Shown: positions 44,466-56,580 of the stretch, piece after piece
Layout of the letters: each line of letters begins with the position of its first letter
How positions within the stretch are numbered: position 1 is the first letter of the stretch
Assembly (NCBI GenBank): GCA_033032175.1
Contig: CM065322.1
Location: 2,666,001-2,730,000 of the forward strand
DNA: 64,000 nucleotides
Direction: 5' to 3'
Source of the DNA: Saturnia japonica
Lineage: Eukaryota; Arthropoda; Insecta; Lepidoptera; Saturniidae
The notes under the pieces: model-generated
What the model saw: the letters and a program-made list of their open reading frames with translations, nothing else
Told to the model about the DNA's origin: nothing
The model's database searches: none
Translations under genes and position numbers: made by a program

Positions 44466-45136
44466 ACTAGCTGTGCCCCACGGTTTCACCCGTGCTAATT
44501 TTATACGACAAAAACTGCAACGCCAACGCACCCGTGTAGCCTATTGTAATTGTTCTTCCCGCAAGTATAAATTATTTTAATTTTTCATTATCTCCTAAAC
44601 TATGTGTCCAAATAATATGCTATGAAGAGAAAAGTTTAACTTTATAAAATTGCCTTTATGATGAAGTAACTTTTGTTCGTAAGGATTAATATGTCACGTT
44701 TAAAAATAATGTTCATAAATCACTTTTTTAATTTTGAATAATTGTTTGTCACATATTAGCTTATTGTTGCTTATGTATAAGAGATAAACATATCTTATAG
44801 CTAACTTTTTTTTTAGATATACTAAAAATTAATATTTTTATAAACATTATATTTTATTTTTATTTTTGGTACATATCATGAACCATTACACCAGCACACT
44901 CGGATTAAACAATTCAGAGGGGCTTTTCCACCTCTGACTTACTTAACAAAAATCAATATTTAAGGTTAGTTGTGAGTTTTCGCTTAATGTTAGATAGCCT
45001 ATACTATTCGTCGTGAGTCTGGCTATCATATAAAAAAGAAATATTCAAATCCAACTGGTAGTTCTCTGGGATTAGAGTGTTTAAACAGACAAACAAAAAA
45101 ACTCTTCCGCTTTATTATATTAGTTTAAATAGGTAT
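44466..45136 (+). repeat. CTAGCTGTG-type element inserted in an older repeat
   Basis: Opens CACTAGCTGTGCCCCACGG, then TTTCACCCGTG, includes CAACGCACCCGTGTAGCC, and ends CAAACAAAAAAACTCTTCCG, CTTTATTATATTAGTTTAAA. Nearly full length. The string TATCACTAGC occurs at both boundaries, but part of it may belong to the element's own head. Confidence 0.75.
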
Positions 45137-45300
45137 CACTAGCGCGTTGCCGACCTTGACCCCCCTTCTCCAAGGAGTTCTGAAACCCTATTCACCGCAG
45201 GAGCAAAACACAAGGTTATTTGGCTGCGATCTTCTGTATGATGGAGGCATTCAACCAGTCTGGCTGCCACGAAAAGATAAAAATCTTCAAAGGCATTGCC
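45137..45300 (+). repeat. GCGTTGCCGACC-family repeat, right part
   Basis: Continuation of 44395-44465 after the insertion: CGCGTTGCCGACCTTGACCC, GAGCAAAACACAAGG, TTATTTGGCTGCGATCTTCT. Confidence 0.7.
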
Positions 45301-46455
45301 CTATGCCCTACTTCTCTTTGAACCCCTGCTTTCCCAAGAAGCTAGGGATGTTAAGTGATTGTTGCTTATAGACAACATTCAAATATTGCAATTGGATTGC
45401 AGCCATTGCTGTGTGGCTTACATTACTTTTTTACTAACTTGCCGTCAAAAGGAATCGCATCCAGAAGGCAACCATCGTTTTATTGTATGGCAATGAACGA
45501 GTTACTGACTAGGCGTATAGTCACTACGTACATCGTCCAGCCAACTCGAGAGTTCTTTGATAAGGTTACGTGCACTTGGCCCAAACAGTCCCAGGGTTTT
45601 GGATTTCAAACGGTACAAATATGTATCTCCTATCAAGCTCCGCACGTTTGCGCCAGTAAAAATCTTTCATTTAGGCAACTGCTCTACTAGCCAGTTGTAG
45701 TTCTAGTTATCATTTTTTTTTTTAAAAGAATAATTATTTATTATCACAAAAATACAAAAAAAAAAACAAAAACATGAAATAAATAAAAAAAATCTAATAA
45801 AACATAAATTATTGATATCAAAACAAAATAGTATACATCATAAAAAGATTTGGCATAAGTTATATTGTAACAGCCCAGTTTTAGGACACATCAATACGAC
45901 GCTTTTTAATCGCCAAACTTCAGTGCTACTGAACTTCATGGAATACATAACACTGCTCGACTTTAACGTAACAGGACCTCGATATAGCATTCTGGCTCCC
46001 TAGCTAACAGCGTAAAATAGACAATGCGACAAAAGATTCATCACTTGATTGTACTAGGAACAATCGCCAAACGACGCTGTTTTTAGCAAACCTTCAGATT
46101 TAACTAGCGTTAAGTAACTGGTTTAAGTAGGTGGGTACCTCAATTCTGAGCCCCGTAAACCGTAAAATCTAGGACCAGATCTTCCTTGATATTACTATAA
46201 CGTTGATTCGATTCTTAAGCCTAGTTCTGACTTCGCAAGTAATTTAACCGAGTCGAGCAATGAACACAAAAAAATTTTTTTCAGGTGAGATGTTGCCACG
46301 CCATGCGTCACTGTTGTGGTTTATCAACTAAACAAGTCCGAATTTGTCGTTCTAGCTGATCTAGGTTAACTGCCTCTATAATATAGTATATTATAGACAC
46401 ATACATATTATATGCAATTAAGCATAAATATTGCTATTTTCCATACACTTGCGAT
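45301..46455. other. No gene; possible further repeat to about 45700
   Basis: 45301-45700 is richer in GC than the surroundings and has open frames (45355-45690) without stops for 110 codons, but no recognisable protein. It may continue the repeat on its left or be an unknown element. 45701-46455 is AT-rich spacer. Confidence 0.4.
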
Positions 46456-46537
46456 CCAAGTCCGTTGAAGTTGTAAAAGCCATCAGAGGGTTCAGGGCCC
46501 CTAAGGCTAACAGTATAGTCAGTTCTAAAAAAAAAAA
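46456..46537 (+). mobile_element. Jockey LINE 3' end, 82 bases, with target-site duplication
   Basis: CCAAGTCCGTTGAAGTTGTA, AAAGCCATCAGAGGGTTC, GGGCCCCTAAGGCTAACAG, then an A-run. It is flanked by ACACTTGCGAT (46445-46455) and ACACTTGTGAT (46538-46548), an 11-base duplication with one difference; the first A may belong to the tail. Confidence 0.85.
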
Positions 46538-46548
46538 ACACTTGTGAT

Positions 46549-48567
46549 TAAGGTCTTCTATTGTAATTTATGTCTATTGATCCACTTAGTATCCATAGTT
46601 TTTTTATAACAGAAATTTTTTTTCCTCCTCTCCTAAAACCGCCAACCCATAAGATTAATTAAATATTCATTTCATTGCGTTACAGTCAGTTTATCTTTTT
46701 AAATACCTGTCACTTATGTACTGTATTCAACCGTAGTGAGAATTTTGTTTTTGGGTAGTAACGAGTATTTGATTCGCTAAATTACTTATCAGTCACAGAA
46801 AGTAGTCTGCACTACGCTTTAAAGTTTGAAGAACGTGGCATAACCATCAAATTAGTAAATGCAAAATTAGTATACATATGCTTAGGTTAAGTATCACCTT
46901 CGAAGAAATAACCAATGATATCTTAAGATCTTAACAAAGCTTTCGTAAAATTATATAATTCCCACAATTATTACACTCATATTACTTGAACGACACATAT
47001 AACTATAACAAAACTTTATAAAACGTGAGATATACACGCATCATTGCTTGAGAAAATAATTTCCTACAATGAAACTTCGCTTTATGGGCACTTCACTATT
47101 AACATTAATTTAATTTTGAAATTAATTGCTTAGGCTGCATTTGTAAAGACACTTTTACGTTACGCGTAATGAATAAATGTAAGGTAATTTATATAACGGA
47201 GTCGCCTTTTAGAAGAGATGTTTACCTTTTCTTCTATAATTCCTTCATCTAATATAAAAGTTTTATCGTCCGTGCGTATGGAACGTTTAATGAGATTCTC
47301 TTTTTATTCTTGAGATCTTTTACACCGTCTAAATTTCATGTATGTGCGCACGTAAGTATTGAAGATATTAGTGGCGATAAACGTTAGCCACATTTATGTA
47401 CTATAACTCTTTCAATAGTTGTAGTAAGACAATTTTGCCTATCTGTCGGTTTTGCATTCAATTATTTGTTATGGTTATTTGTAAACCAATAAGATTGTGA
47501 GATACATTCCATTACTTAAAAGAAGACTTTTTTAAAGCTAAAGTTTTTTTATGATAATGATATTGCTTACTTACATAGCAATCTACCAACCTCAAACAAA
47601 ACCGCGGGCAAACAGATATCAATCACAGATTATTAACTCCGAGTATTGAGTAGAAACGCCTTGTGTGTAACAGCAATAAAACCTGTTGCTTTCCGGCAGA
47701 AATATTTCTGATTGTGGTGCCAAAATAGTTAAATTTCTAACACTCCTACCACCACATCTCAAAAGCAAAGAGGGAGTTAATAATTTTCGGCAGGTTTGGA
47801 ATGTCCTCTTTATTATTTGTGATGAAGTCAGTCATCACATTAAAAAGGTCTACAATTATAGGTACGATATTTGCAATTTATTACAGTTTTACTACTATCC
47901 TTTCTACCTTATATTCAAAGTCAGTCTAACTATTCTTTCTTTATTCGTTTCGATATCAAAACACTTTAATTTATCTATCCTTTACCTGTTTTCTGCGTCC
48001 AAAATTCCACACCGTCTTAAGGTCCGGTGTTAATAAAGACACCACTTATATTACTATATTTAAACGCTCTACGTTAATATAGTTTATGGACCATGAAGTA
48101 TTATAATACACGTGTTCCTCGTTTACGTCATTTATTTAAATGAGTTTCATTTAAATATACATTTTGTTACGAGCTTATGATTTCATAGCAACAATACTAG
48201 AGAGAAATTTTAATCAAAACTCCATTAAAATCTATGTTTATAAGTAAGTAAGTAAGTAAGTACCTTTAAATTGAAATCAAGACAAGCTTCGTTAATGAAC
48301 ATATTAAACCTTTAAGAGTAGAATAGCATTTATGATCAGACCTGATATTTAGTACTCATTTAGATAAAGATTAAGGTTGGTGCGATTTCAATAAAAAATG
48401 TATACTAGCAAGGCACAAACAAACACTAATTTAACATTACCAATACGTGAAGGATAATTATGTCTGGAAATGACTACCTCTATGTAAATCCACAAAGTTA
48501 ATAAATTAATATGATTAATAACTAAAAATGTTATTTCTATAGTTAAACAAAAAAAATATAGACATAA
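46549..48567. other. No gene recognised; TAAG microsatellite
   Basis: AT-rich, with a tetranucleotide TAAG/GTAA run at 48241-48262. The 115-codon frame at 47686-48033 contains GAKIVKFLTLLPPHLKSK, faintly like the LWNSLPxxLK block of LINE C-termini, but the rest does not match, so I treat it as unproven. Confidence 0.45.
48241..48262. repeat. TAAG tetranucleotide microsatellite
   Basis: Five and a half perfect repeats of TAAG. Confidence 0.95.
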
Positions 48568-48568
48568 T

Positions 48569-48650
48569 TTTTTTTTTTTAGATCTGTCTGTCTACACTGT
48601 TAGTCTTAGGGGTTCTGAAGCCGCTGCGGCTTTTACAGCTTCACCGGACC
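48569..48650 (-). mobile_element. Jockey LINE 3' end, 82 bases, with target-site duplication
   Basis: Reversed: poly-T at left, then TCTACACTGTTAGTCTTAGG, GGTTCTGAAGCCGCTGCGGC, TTTTACAGCTTCACCGGA. Flanks ATAGACATAAT (48558-48568) and ATAGACACAAT (48651-48661) are an 11-base duplication with one mismatch. Length and break point are almost the same as in the copy at 46456. Confidence 0.85.
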
Positions 48651-48661
48651 ATAGACACAAT

Positions 48662-48984
48662 CTAAGATGTTTTTATAAGTGTAGATTATGCGTTACCCGG
48701 GCTCTATTTTGGCAATGTTAAAGTGGTTTATTTGCCTGACATTTTCTTAGTCACGTATTATCCAGTGTCGCGGTTACACATCAATACAATTCAGAATATA
48801 TATTAATTTAATTCTAACAACAAAAATAATATATAACGTCTTTCATATTCTTTCCCTTTTTGCGTACTTACTATATAACTGAGTGTATGTATTATATAAA
48901 GTTTGTATGTATAATATAATTACGCTTTTTTTAGTGCCAATGTTGGCGTATATGACGCGCCTATAGTATATCAAATGTATAAAA
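48662..48984. other. No feature seen
   Basis: AT-rich spacer. Nothing recognised. Confidence 0.45.
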
Positions 48985-49120
48985 TACATAATCAAGTTTC
49001 TTGCCGCTTTTCTCGATGACTGATGGGTTTTCCGAATCTGTGGTAGTAATGTTTACCTATGTTTACCTATCATAAGTGCTTTCTAATCGCCTAAATTCAA
49101 TAAAGTATATTTCATTTTTA
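48985..49120 (+). mobile_element. LINE 3' end fragment (AATAAA...TTTGATTT type)
   Basis: GTTTCTTGCCGCTTTTCTCG, TTTTCCGAATCTGTGGTAG, AAATTCAATAAAGTATATTT. The same layout occurs at 58570-58695. It is a common 3' end of insect LINEs. It contains a 10-base tandem copy GTTTACCTAT. Confidence 0.6.
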
Positions 49121-49734
49121 ATGCAAGCTAAATTTAACATACATGAAATAATATAAATAATAAATCAATTCGGATATATACTATTATTCCGTATTCAAAA
49201 GTCGTAGCAACATTTATTCGAACCACGGCCACGAAAAAAGCAAGGCTCACACAAAAAAAAGGTTACCAAATTCGACCTAATACCGAGTCCAGACAAAGCT
49301 ATCGGTCCTGTCCGGACATGTCGGGGAACGTAGGCACCTGTTACGGACACCTGTGGAATATTTTATAATCATTTGCCGAAAATGGAAGGTTTATGGAGTT
49401 TGTTCAAAATCAGAATCGTGGTTTTGTTGGGAATCGCAACGACCACTTCTTTAGGCAGACGTCTTATAGAGCTAATTGCTTCGTATTTTGCTTTGGTCGA
49501 AATATCTCTGTATGTGACATTTAATCGCGGTATGAACGTATAAAGAATTGAGGTAGCTAACAGAAGAAAACAATTAAAATCATGGGCAAAAAAGATAGGA
49601 CTTTGGTTAACAATAATTACTTTTTTATTCTGAGTTTTGAGAATTTATAATAAAAAATCTATGGTGTCAACAAAAATCTAGCCTCTTATTATTTTCGGAA
49701 GTGAAATTCTTTTGGGTACGGTAGTGAAAAATTT
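49121..49734. other. No feature seen
   Basis: Spacer. Around 49290-49360 there is a GC-richer patch (GGTCCTGTCCGGACATGTCG, with a GTCCGGAC palindrome). Nothing recognised. Confidence 0.4.
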
Positions 49735-50020
49735 GCGTTACGTGAAACAAGTCAGTGGTAGCATTCGAATAGGTACCACGTCGATCGACGTAGGTCCGAA
49801 ACCCTGCAATGATTGTAAACTTTAGGTGAAAGAAAACATATATATGTATATATATGAAACCATAGCATGATGGTAACCTGATAGGGTATTTTCTACCAAC
49901 CCCGATGAAGCTGTCGAAGCTATCAGCGGTTCTATTTGTTTAGGCATTTTCTAATGCCCGCCTAGCTAACTACTACTCTGTTGCAAACACTTAGGCCATA
50001 ACAGCACATACGTGAAACTG
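49735..50020 (+). mobile_element. tRNA-like SINE (family C) with an insertion
   Basis: AAGTCAGTGGTAGCATTCG, CGTCGATCGACGTAGGTCCG, AAACCCTGCAATG, TTTAGGTGAAAGAAAACAT, CCATAGCATGATGGTAAC, GCCCGCCTAGCTAACTAC. About 50 bases near 49905-49955 (TGAAGCTGTCGAAGCTATCA) look foreign and resemble the Jockey 3' motif, possibly a further scrap. Confidence 0.7.
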
Positions 50021-50217
50021 AGGTCCAACTCTTAATGTAAAAAGTACAAAAAAACGGTCTGTTCAAACATATTGCTGTCGGCCGTCGCTTTATTATTCGG
50101 ATTGCAATGTACATACTTATCAACCAATAAACTCAAAATTGTAATCATGTGCTGAGTATATAATTAATATTTAATAATATTTTTTTTTACAAATAATGCA
50201 TTTTTTATATTATAAAG

Positions 50218-50420
50218 TTCAAGAGATTATTGGTTTGTTTATTTGAACACGCTAATCTCTGGAACTAATACCCAGATTTGAAAAATTATTTTCAGTTTTA
50301 TAGCCTATTTATTGAGGAAAGTTATAGGCTATATAACAACATGCTATGGATCTAAGAGGTGTACCAGTAACTATGAACGTCAAGTAATCTGGGAAGCTGT
50401 ATCGAGATCGGTTGCCGATC
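50218..50420 (-). repeat. CTAGCTGTG-type element, reversed, tail half
   Basis: TTGGTTTGTTTATTTGAACA, CGCTAATCTCTGGAACTAAT, AGCCTATTTATTGAGG, GTCAAGTAATCTGGGAAGC. Confidence 0.6.
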
Positions 50421-50538
50421 TCTCTGTTGGTGGCCCTGTGCTTGGAGATATTTGCTTACCATCGAAGAAAATACTTTTAAATAGCAAAGCCACTAATAAA
50501 AAAGGGGAAGTACGGTAAATGTGAATAACGGTAGATTT

Positions 50539-50799
50539 AAATAACATACCATCACGCCTGTATCCCTGAAGGGTTAGGTAGAGGTGTACTAATATACGCC
50601 CACAGTTCGTCGCGTATGTTTTTTTGGTCCCAAGTAATAGGGGGCGAGTCTATTGCCAATATCGGACACAAAGTCAAACTCCGAGCTGCTACTGAGAATT
50701 CCATAGAAGAACCCAAATAACACATTGCTCGACCTGAGAATCGAACCCAGGACCTCGATCATAGTAGTCGCGCTTACAACCACTAGGCTAATGAGGCAG
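50539..50799 (-). mobile_element. tRNA-like SINE (family B), full length
   Basis: On the minus strand the head reads CTGCCTCATTAGCCTAGTGG (A box), then about 30 bases on GGTCCTGGGTTCGATTCTC (B box). The body follows with CTCGGAGTTTGACTTTGTGT, GGGCGTATATTAGTACACC and the tail GGCGTGATGGTATG. Box spacing fits a polymerase III internal promoter. This is the best reference copy for family B. Confidence 0.85.
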
Positions 50800-50867
50800 A
50801 ACTATAATTGTAGTATTATATTACATGTTAGAAGAATTGTTTGAATTATTTTAAAATGAGACAAAAA

Positions 50868-51035
50868 TAATGAAGCGATGATCGCCTTAGGTTATAATCC
50901 TACAAATGTGTTTTGTATATATCAAACCATGACACTGTTATAAGCCATTTTCTAATGCTTCCTTAGCTCCTGAAGTATACTGCTAAGCACCTAATTGGTG
51001 TGCCCCGGTGGCTGCTCTTAAAAACCAGTCTTAAT
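50868..51035 (+). mobile_element. tRNA-like SINE (family C), shortened
   Basis: AATGAAGCGATGATCGCCTT, TAATCCTACAAATG, ATCAAACCATGACACTG, CTAAGCACCTAATTGGTGTG. The head is eroded. Confidence 0.6.
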
Positions 51036-54000
51036 TTTGTTATTAACTTATTAACTTCAACCGAATTACCATTTAAAATCAACTTAGAAAGTGATCAAAT
51101 ATTGGTTTAAATAAAAAATAATTCCAGAAAATATTTGGTTCAAACCTAACATGTCCATTATCAAGTTTGCTATAAATAAATTCATATCAGTTAATGACTA
51201 AACGTTGGATCCGATATTGGTATTATGCTTCCAATATAAGATTACTGTGGCCAACATTAGTTGTAATATTAATAGATTTTACAATATCAATGCCTCGACA
51301 TTAGATTCGTAATTGGTATTTCACACCAAAGAAATCATTTTTTACGACGTTATTGTGCGATAAATGTAAACAGGTGTAACTATCACAGTAAACGTACTTA
51401 AATTATAAATTCAAACGGCAAGTTAAAGACGCATGGAATCACCTTCCGAGCAATTGAACATAATTTTAAACCACAAATAAATTATATGTAAATCATGTGA
51501 AATACACTTGAGTATAAAACAAGTTTTTGATGTATTAAGTAAATATGCTAATGTATGCTACTGAATTATTTTCCATATTCTAAAAGAGGAGAGTTAGTTT
51601 TAGACAATAAATTACATATTTTAGGATTTTTTTTCATTTGTATAAACAGCACATTGATAGACTTTTATTGTAGTGTTAGTAACAATATTGTTACCACGAA
51701 GGTTGCTAGATTGATCGCTGCATTGAATTAATTAACATACATATGTTTTTATTCGGATATAAGTTATTTTTATTGTGTGACAAAAAAATCTACTCGTCGA
51801 CACTTAATTGTGAAAATAACTTTGTTGAAATAAAATTGTAACTCATTTACTCATGGTTTTCAGAAGAGCCGATTTTTTATAAGGTCATCTTTTTTTTCTG
51901 TCATGATCCATTTGTACATTGGATGATAATTTTATCCATCTTTAAGCTCTTTCGACTATATTTATGAATTATAACTGATTAATTAACGATTATATTATAT
52001 GCACATAAATTATCTTTATGTTAAATGTACAATAATAATTTTGAATAAGCAAAAATGGATCTATTAATTGTGGTAAAAATCAAATATAAGGTTATTGTTT
52101 TTTTTGTATTTGCTTAGCTTAGAGCAGATTTTATTGTAATTAAACTTACGATGTTATTTATATTGGTTGTCGATATTAGGTTATATTTAATCAAAATTTT
52201 ATGTAAGCAAAATACTAATATTATTAAATCTTGAAATCACTTCTGGAATTTTTCTCTATTGTTCATATAAAAGTTAGTGAAATTTTTTAACGCGTTTAAC
52301 TCTTTGTTTGATAAAACTTAAGTGTAAAACGAAATTATATCATTTGAATAAATTATGCATTTTCTGTATAAATAATAATGACGTAAAATGTACATCACAA
52401 CCATTCAAAGAATCAAGTTAATCAGTTCAAAGAATTACAAAAGATCGGATTTAATTCTTTGTAAAATTAAGGTTAGAACGATTCCATCACAAACAGGTTT
52501 TATAATTATTAGGGCAGTATAAAAAATAACTAAAACCAATCAACTTTACAATAAGCAGGCGACGTTATTTAGTCCTATCATTTAGAAAAAAGCTGAAAAG
52601 GAAAAAAGAAAACCGTGTAACTCATCCGACCAAATCCTTAACAGTTCAATTGTTATCGAATAAAATCGCCTTTTATCTAAACCGTGACTAGGAATACAAC
52701 GTTATGCTTACCTTTGATAAATCCCTTGACCAGAACTCGACGAATGGAGAAATCGTTTTAATGATTATGAACTCTAATTTGGTTTCAAACTTTTTAGTAA
52801 AAGTTACAGACCACACAGAGTAGCATGAGTTTTGCTTTTAATAAAAATTATGAGCGAATTTCGAACAGCGAGTGCTTCGATTATGACTAAATAAGTAATT
52901 GGAGCGCTCCAAGTTCAAATATTTTCTACCGTGCTAGAGATCTAGCTTTTAAGAGTTTACAATACATAATATATTACCTATATTATTAAAAAAAAAAGTT
53001 TCATTCATATTTAGTTCATTTAAATCCACGTTTAAATCTAAAATTAATTGTAAAGTTGACACGTTGAATAATTAATTGTATAAGTTGACATTGTGCATCG
53101 ACTATGAAGTATCCATGCAACTCAGCTAAGACATCTTGCGTTTGCTTTGCGATGTACTAGCAATGTAGAAAACTTAATTTATGGTTTATACATATTTTCC
53201 TTATGAGATATATGTAAGATTTGGAACCACGTCGCGATAGAAACTAACGTGAGTATTGTTTGTTTCGATACAATATTTAATAATAATGTTTTTTTACGAT
53301 ATATAAATTTAAAGACTCAAAGAAACTGTGATTGGACAATAATTTTATTGACTTTTAATATTTTGATGAAAGGTGACGACTTTTAGCAAAGACAAAATCA
53401 GTATAATTTATGTATATTTTAGCACAAGTCCCTATTAACAAAAATAGTTTCTATTATTTCGTAATAGGTTTAAATTATCTTAGCTATTTTTTGAAAGATC
53501 TGTGAATTATTTGAATGTAAATTTTAATGCTGTACTGACATTGAGAGAGTTCGCCAATAGATGGCGTTGTCTGTATTGAGAATTCTCAATTATTCCTCAT
53601 TGTTTACATATTCTATAAATTGCAATGTTGAGTCATTCGTCGATCTTAATAAATTACATAATAGGCTATTAAGAGGTTTATTATGAAAGAACAGTTTTAA
53701 GGTGACCAAGCGAAGATTCATATGTTAATTAATATCTTTTTCTTCTTTCTTTATCGATGATAAATAAAGTAGTTGAATTATTTATTTTATAAAGTTAAAT
53801 ATTGTTAATGATCTTCTATTTAAAGCGTTTTAATTTTCACTGCTTTAAGAGAATTTATACTACGATAACTTGACTAATAATTTACTTTTTTTTAATTATG
53901 GTTTTCTGCCCATGTAAGCAATTTTGCCAACGTCAAGTGTGACAAATACAAGTTTTAGAATTTACTTGCCAAGTGTTTGGTGTATGTAGAATAACATAAA

Positions 54001-55822
54001 AACAAAACACATTTTGAAAAAACGCAAAACAGTCACAAAGTTATTAATAGTCCTAACGAATTAAAAAATATTAATTATTTGAATTAGGTATTAAAAAAAA
54101 AAATACAATTTCGTATGTGTGGCCAGTGAAAATAAACTAATATAGTCTTGTTTTTTTTTTATGCTTAGCTAAATAAATTACAATGAGTGTTTTATAATAG
54201 ATGAAAATTCTTTTTTTAAGTAGATAACATGTTGAAATTTTTATTTAAATAAGTATTGTAAACATAAAATTATCTTTTTTTATATATTTCGTTTATCATT
54301 AGCGTACAATTATATATGTTTATATAGTATATTATATTATTGTGTAAACAAATGTTTTTAATTAATTCGTCTATAATTTCAAAGGGGGGAAAAATGTGTA
54401 TCATTAGTTAACAACTTACCTGTCTTTTTTTGTATTTTTATTCCAGAAAATTTGACTTAATTTAGTGTAAAAATATCCCTAGTGAAAGTGTAAATTCTAG
54501 TAACGTTAAGTTACTTAGAGAATTTATTTGATGTACGTTTTGTATTTAATATATAAAAAACTTATTTTTCATTATATAATATTATGTCTGTTGTCAAGGG
54601 TATGTTAAAAATAAGTAAAAAGTCCTTCTGTAAGTTTCAAAATATAATATTTATTTCACATAAACCCAAAATATTAATGGGAGAAGAAATTATGAAACAC
54701 AATCCAGTTTATGTATCTACTAAAATTAATGATTACATGTTACACTTACATTTTAAAAGTAAATGTAAATAATTGGAAATGCATAATACAAAACATATTT
54801 TAAAAATAATCACAAAGAATATTAAATGCAATATTTACAAGTAAAAATTAATAGTATAAATCAGCAACACTTTGTTTTTTTTTTGTATTTATTTTATAAG
54901 TTTTTCTAAACAGAAAATAGTATAAACAAAAAAATTAATTACAAAATTAACAAAATTACGTTTATCGAATTAAATTTTAGACTTAATAATTTATAGTTTT
55001 ATTCAATAGAAATATGTATCTATTTAAAAAAGTTAACTAATGTCTCCTCATAAATTGATTAATATAATTTATGTGATTTTCTATGAATTTACCTAATTAT
55101 TTGGTGTCTGTTCAAAAGTTTTACGGAACTGATTAAAAAAAAAGCAAATTATTACTATATTATCATATTTTGGAACTAAAATAAAAATTGAGATCCATAA
55201 AAGTAAAAATATTTCAAATGAGATTACTTAATTGTATTAAAATTATACTATTTACTAATCATTATAAAAAAAAATCGGATACTAAAAATGATAAACAAAA
55301 TTAGAGATCAATTGGAAAATGTAACTTAATCAAAAACTTAACAATCGAAATTATATGCAAAATTACCTTAAAATTGTAAACACTTTATCAACTGATTAAT
55401 ATTATTATAATATTCGTAAATACGGGCAAATATCGGCGAAAGCACTTACAAAATACAAACGAAACAAAATAGAATACGATTATAAATTTTCGTAATTACT
55501 CCTTACGAAACGAGAGACGAGGCGTTTTGTCGAACTTCACTCAAATTTCGCATAAACAGCAATACTCTCATAATACGTTAGATAATAAAAGTGTGATAAT
55601 ATTAAATCAGCGTAATCGAATTAAACTGAAAGAATCGCATATCAGTTTCATTCAATTCATACCACCATTAGCAATTAAAGTGCAGTTGGACAGAACATCT
55701 CTTTACATTAAAAAAAATAATAATTACAGAAAAAAAATCGGATTGACTTAAAAATACGTAACAACAGTCCAGACCTGCCATGCAGTGTCACTGTTTAACA
55801 ATATATGAACACGATCTTCATT
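51036..55822. other. No gene or repeat recognised; very AT-rich, candidate first-intron start
   Basis: Almost 4.8 kb with long A and T runs and no mobile element I recognise, in contrast to the dense repeats to the left. If the exon at 55957-56107 is the first of a gene on the minus strand, this is the 5' part of its first intron, where enhancers often lie. Short frames here are chance. Confidence 0.5.
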
Positions 55823-55950
55823 TTATCTGATTGTATTGAAGAGTGAAGACGCGAGGGACACTTTTATTATGGCCACAACCATCACTAAGTTCACGATGTA
55901 CGTCGAATTGCATCTTAAGTGATATGGTGGTGTGATAGGCGCGCGAGGAA

Positions 55951-55956
55951 ACTCAC
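55951..55956 (-). other. Splice donor of the first coding exon
   Basis: The minus strand reads CGAG followed by GTGAGT, a full-consensus U1 donor. It leaves one base of the next codon in the exon, so the intron phase is 1. Confidence 0.75.
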
Positions 55957-56107
55957 CTCGGCGATTCTCCTGGGCTTCTTGACCAGGCTGTCGTGATACC
56001 AAGATGTGGCATAGGACGTCATACAGTTCCGCTAAGAGACGATTCAGCCGCGAAAAGTTCTCCTCGTTTGCCTCGCGCTCGCTCGGCAAGTTGAAAGCTA
56101 TAGCCAT
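55957..56107 (-). CDS. First coding exon of an unidentified host gene
   Basis: The exon encodes 50 residues (MAIAFNLPSEREANEENF...QEAQENRR) plus one base and ends at a GTGAGT donor. The start has A at -3 and G at +4, and TAG lies in frame five codons upstream, so the ATG is the first of its frame. Codon use is more GC-rich than the intron. The peptide is rich in charged residues with a leucine-rich stretch (residues 18-36: FSRLNRLLAELYDVLCHIL) that could form an amphipathic helix. I do not recognise the family. Open frame continues past the donor for 44 codons, but composition changes to intron-like. No downstream exon was found in the window, so the intron, if real, is long. Confidence rests on the combination of start, frame, donor and promoter. 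Confidence 0.7.
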
Positions 56108-56580
56108 CTTTGTCTTTTTCTACGGCGAAATCGTGTACAGATAGCCGTTTGTTTTGTATTCATAAAGGCTGTCTGCCTTTTTTGAACTTAGTGTCTCTCG
56201 TCTATTGTGATGTTTTCACTCTTCAAATGTTCAATTTTAACGAAAACTTTTATAAAAGAAATTTCGCAAATATTATTTGCTTGCGATCAGTGAATAATTT
56301 CTCAGCAAGTTAATATTCATACAAATTTATACACGTTATCAAAAGTTTCAACACTTTCATACACATTAACAGCACGGCGTGTCTTTAAAATACGAAAAAA
56401 AGCACGACAAATTTGTCTACAGAGATCACAAACTTAGCCGCTAAAAAAAGTTCACAAAGTTTTTTCGTACGCAAAAAAACGCTTCTACGATCATTGTCTG
56501 TAATTCAATCGTAATTTAGCTGCAACATACGAATGCTCGATGACACAATCGACTCAACTAACGCACTATGCATCGCTGAC
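56108..56580 (-). other. Predicted 5' untranslated region
   Basis: About 470 bases between the predicted transcription start and the ATG. It includes upstream ATGs in other frames (for example in the CAT near 56160 on the plus strand), which might lower translation. An alternative is that an upstream non-coding exon exists. Confidence 0.45.

Noticed and set aside
45355..45690. 111-codon open frame
   Set aside because: Long for this AT-rich window, but adjacent to an interspersed repeat and without any recognisable motif. Kept only as an unexplained segment.
47686..48033. 115-codon frame with an LLPPHLKSK stretch
   Set aside because: The resemblance to LINE C-termini is limited to a few residues and the rest is hydrophobic low complexity. 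Not enough to call an element.
50740..50799. tRNA-like sequence with A and B boxes on the minus strand
   Set aside because: It belongs to SINE family B. The acceptor ends do not pair and it continues into the SINE body, so it is not a functional tRNA gene. The same holds for the heads at 59590-59660, 27800-27872 and 42915-42990.
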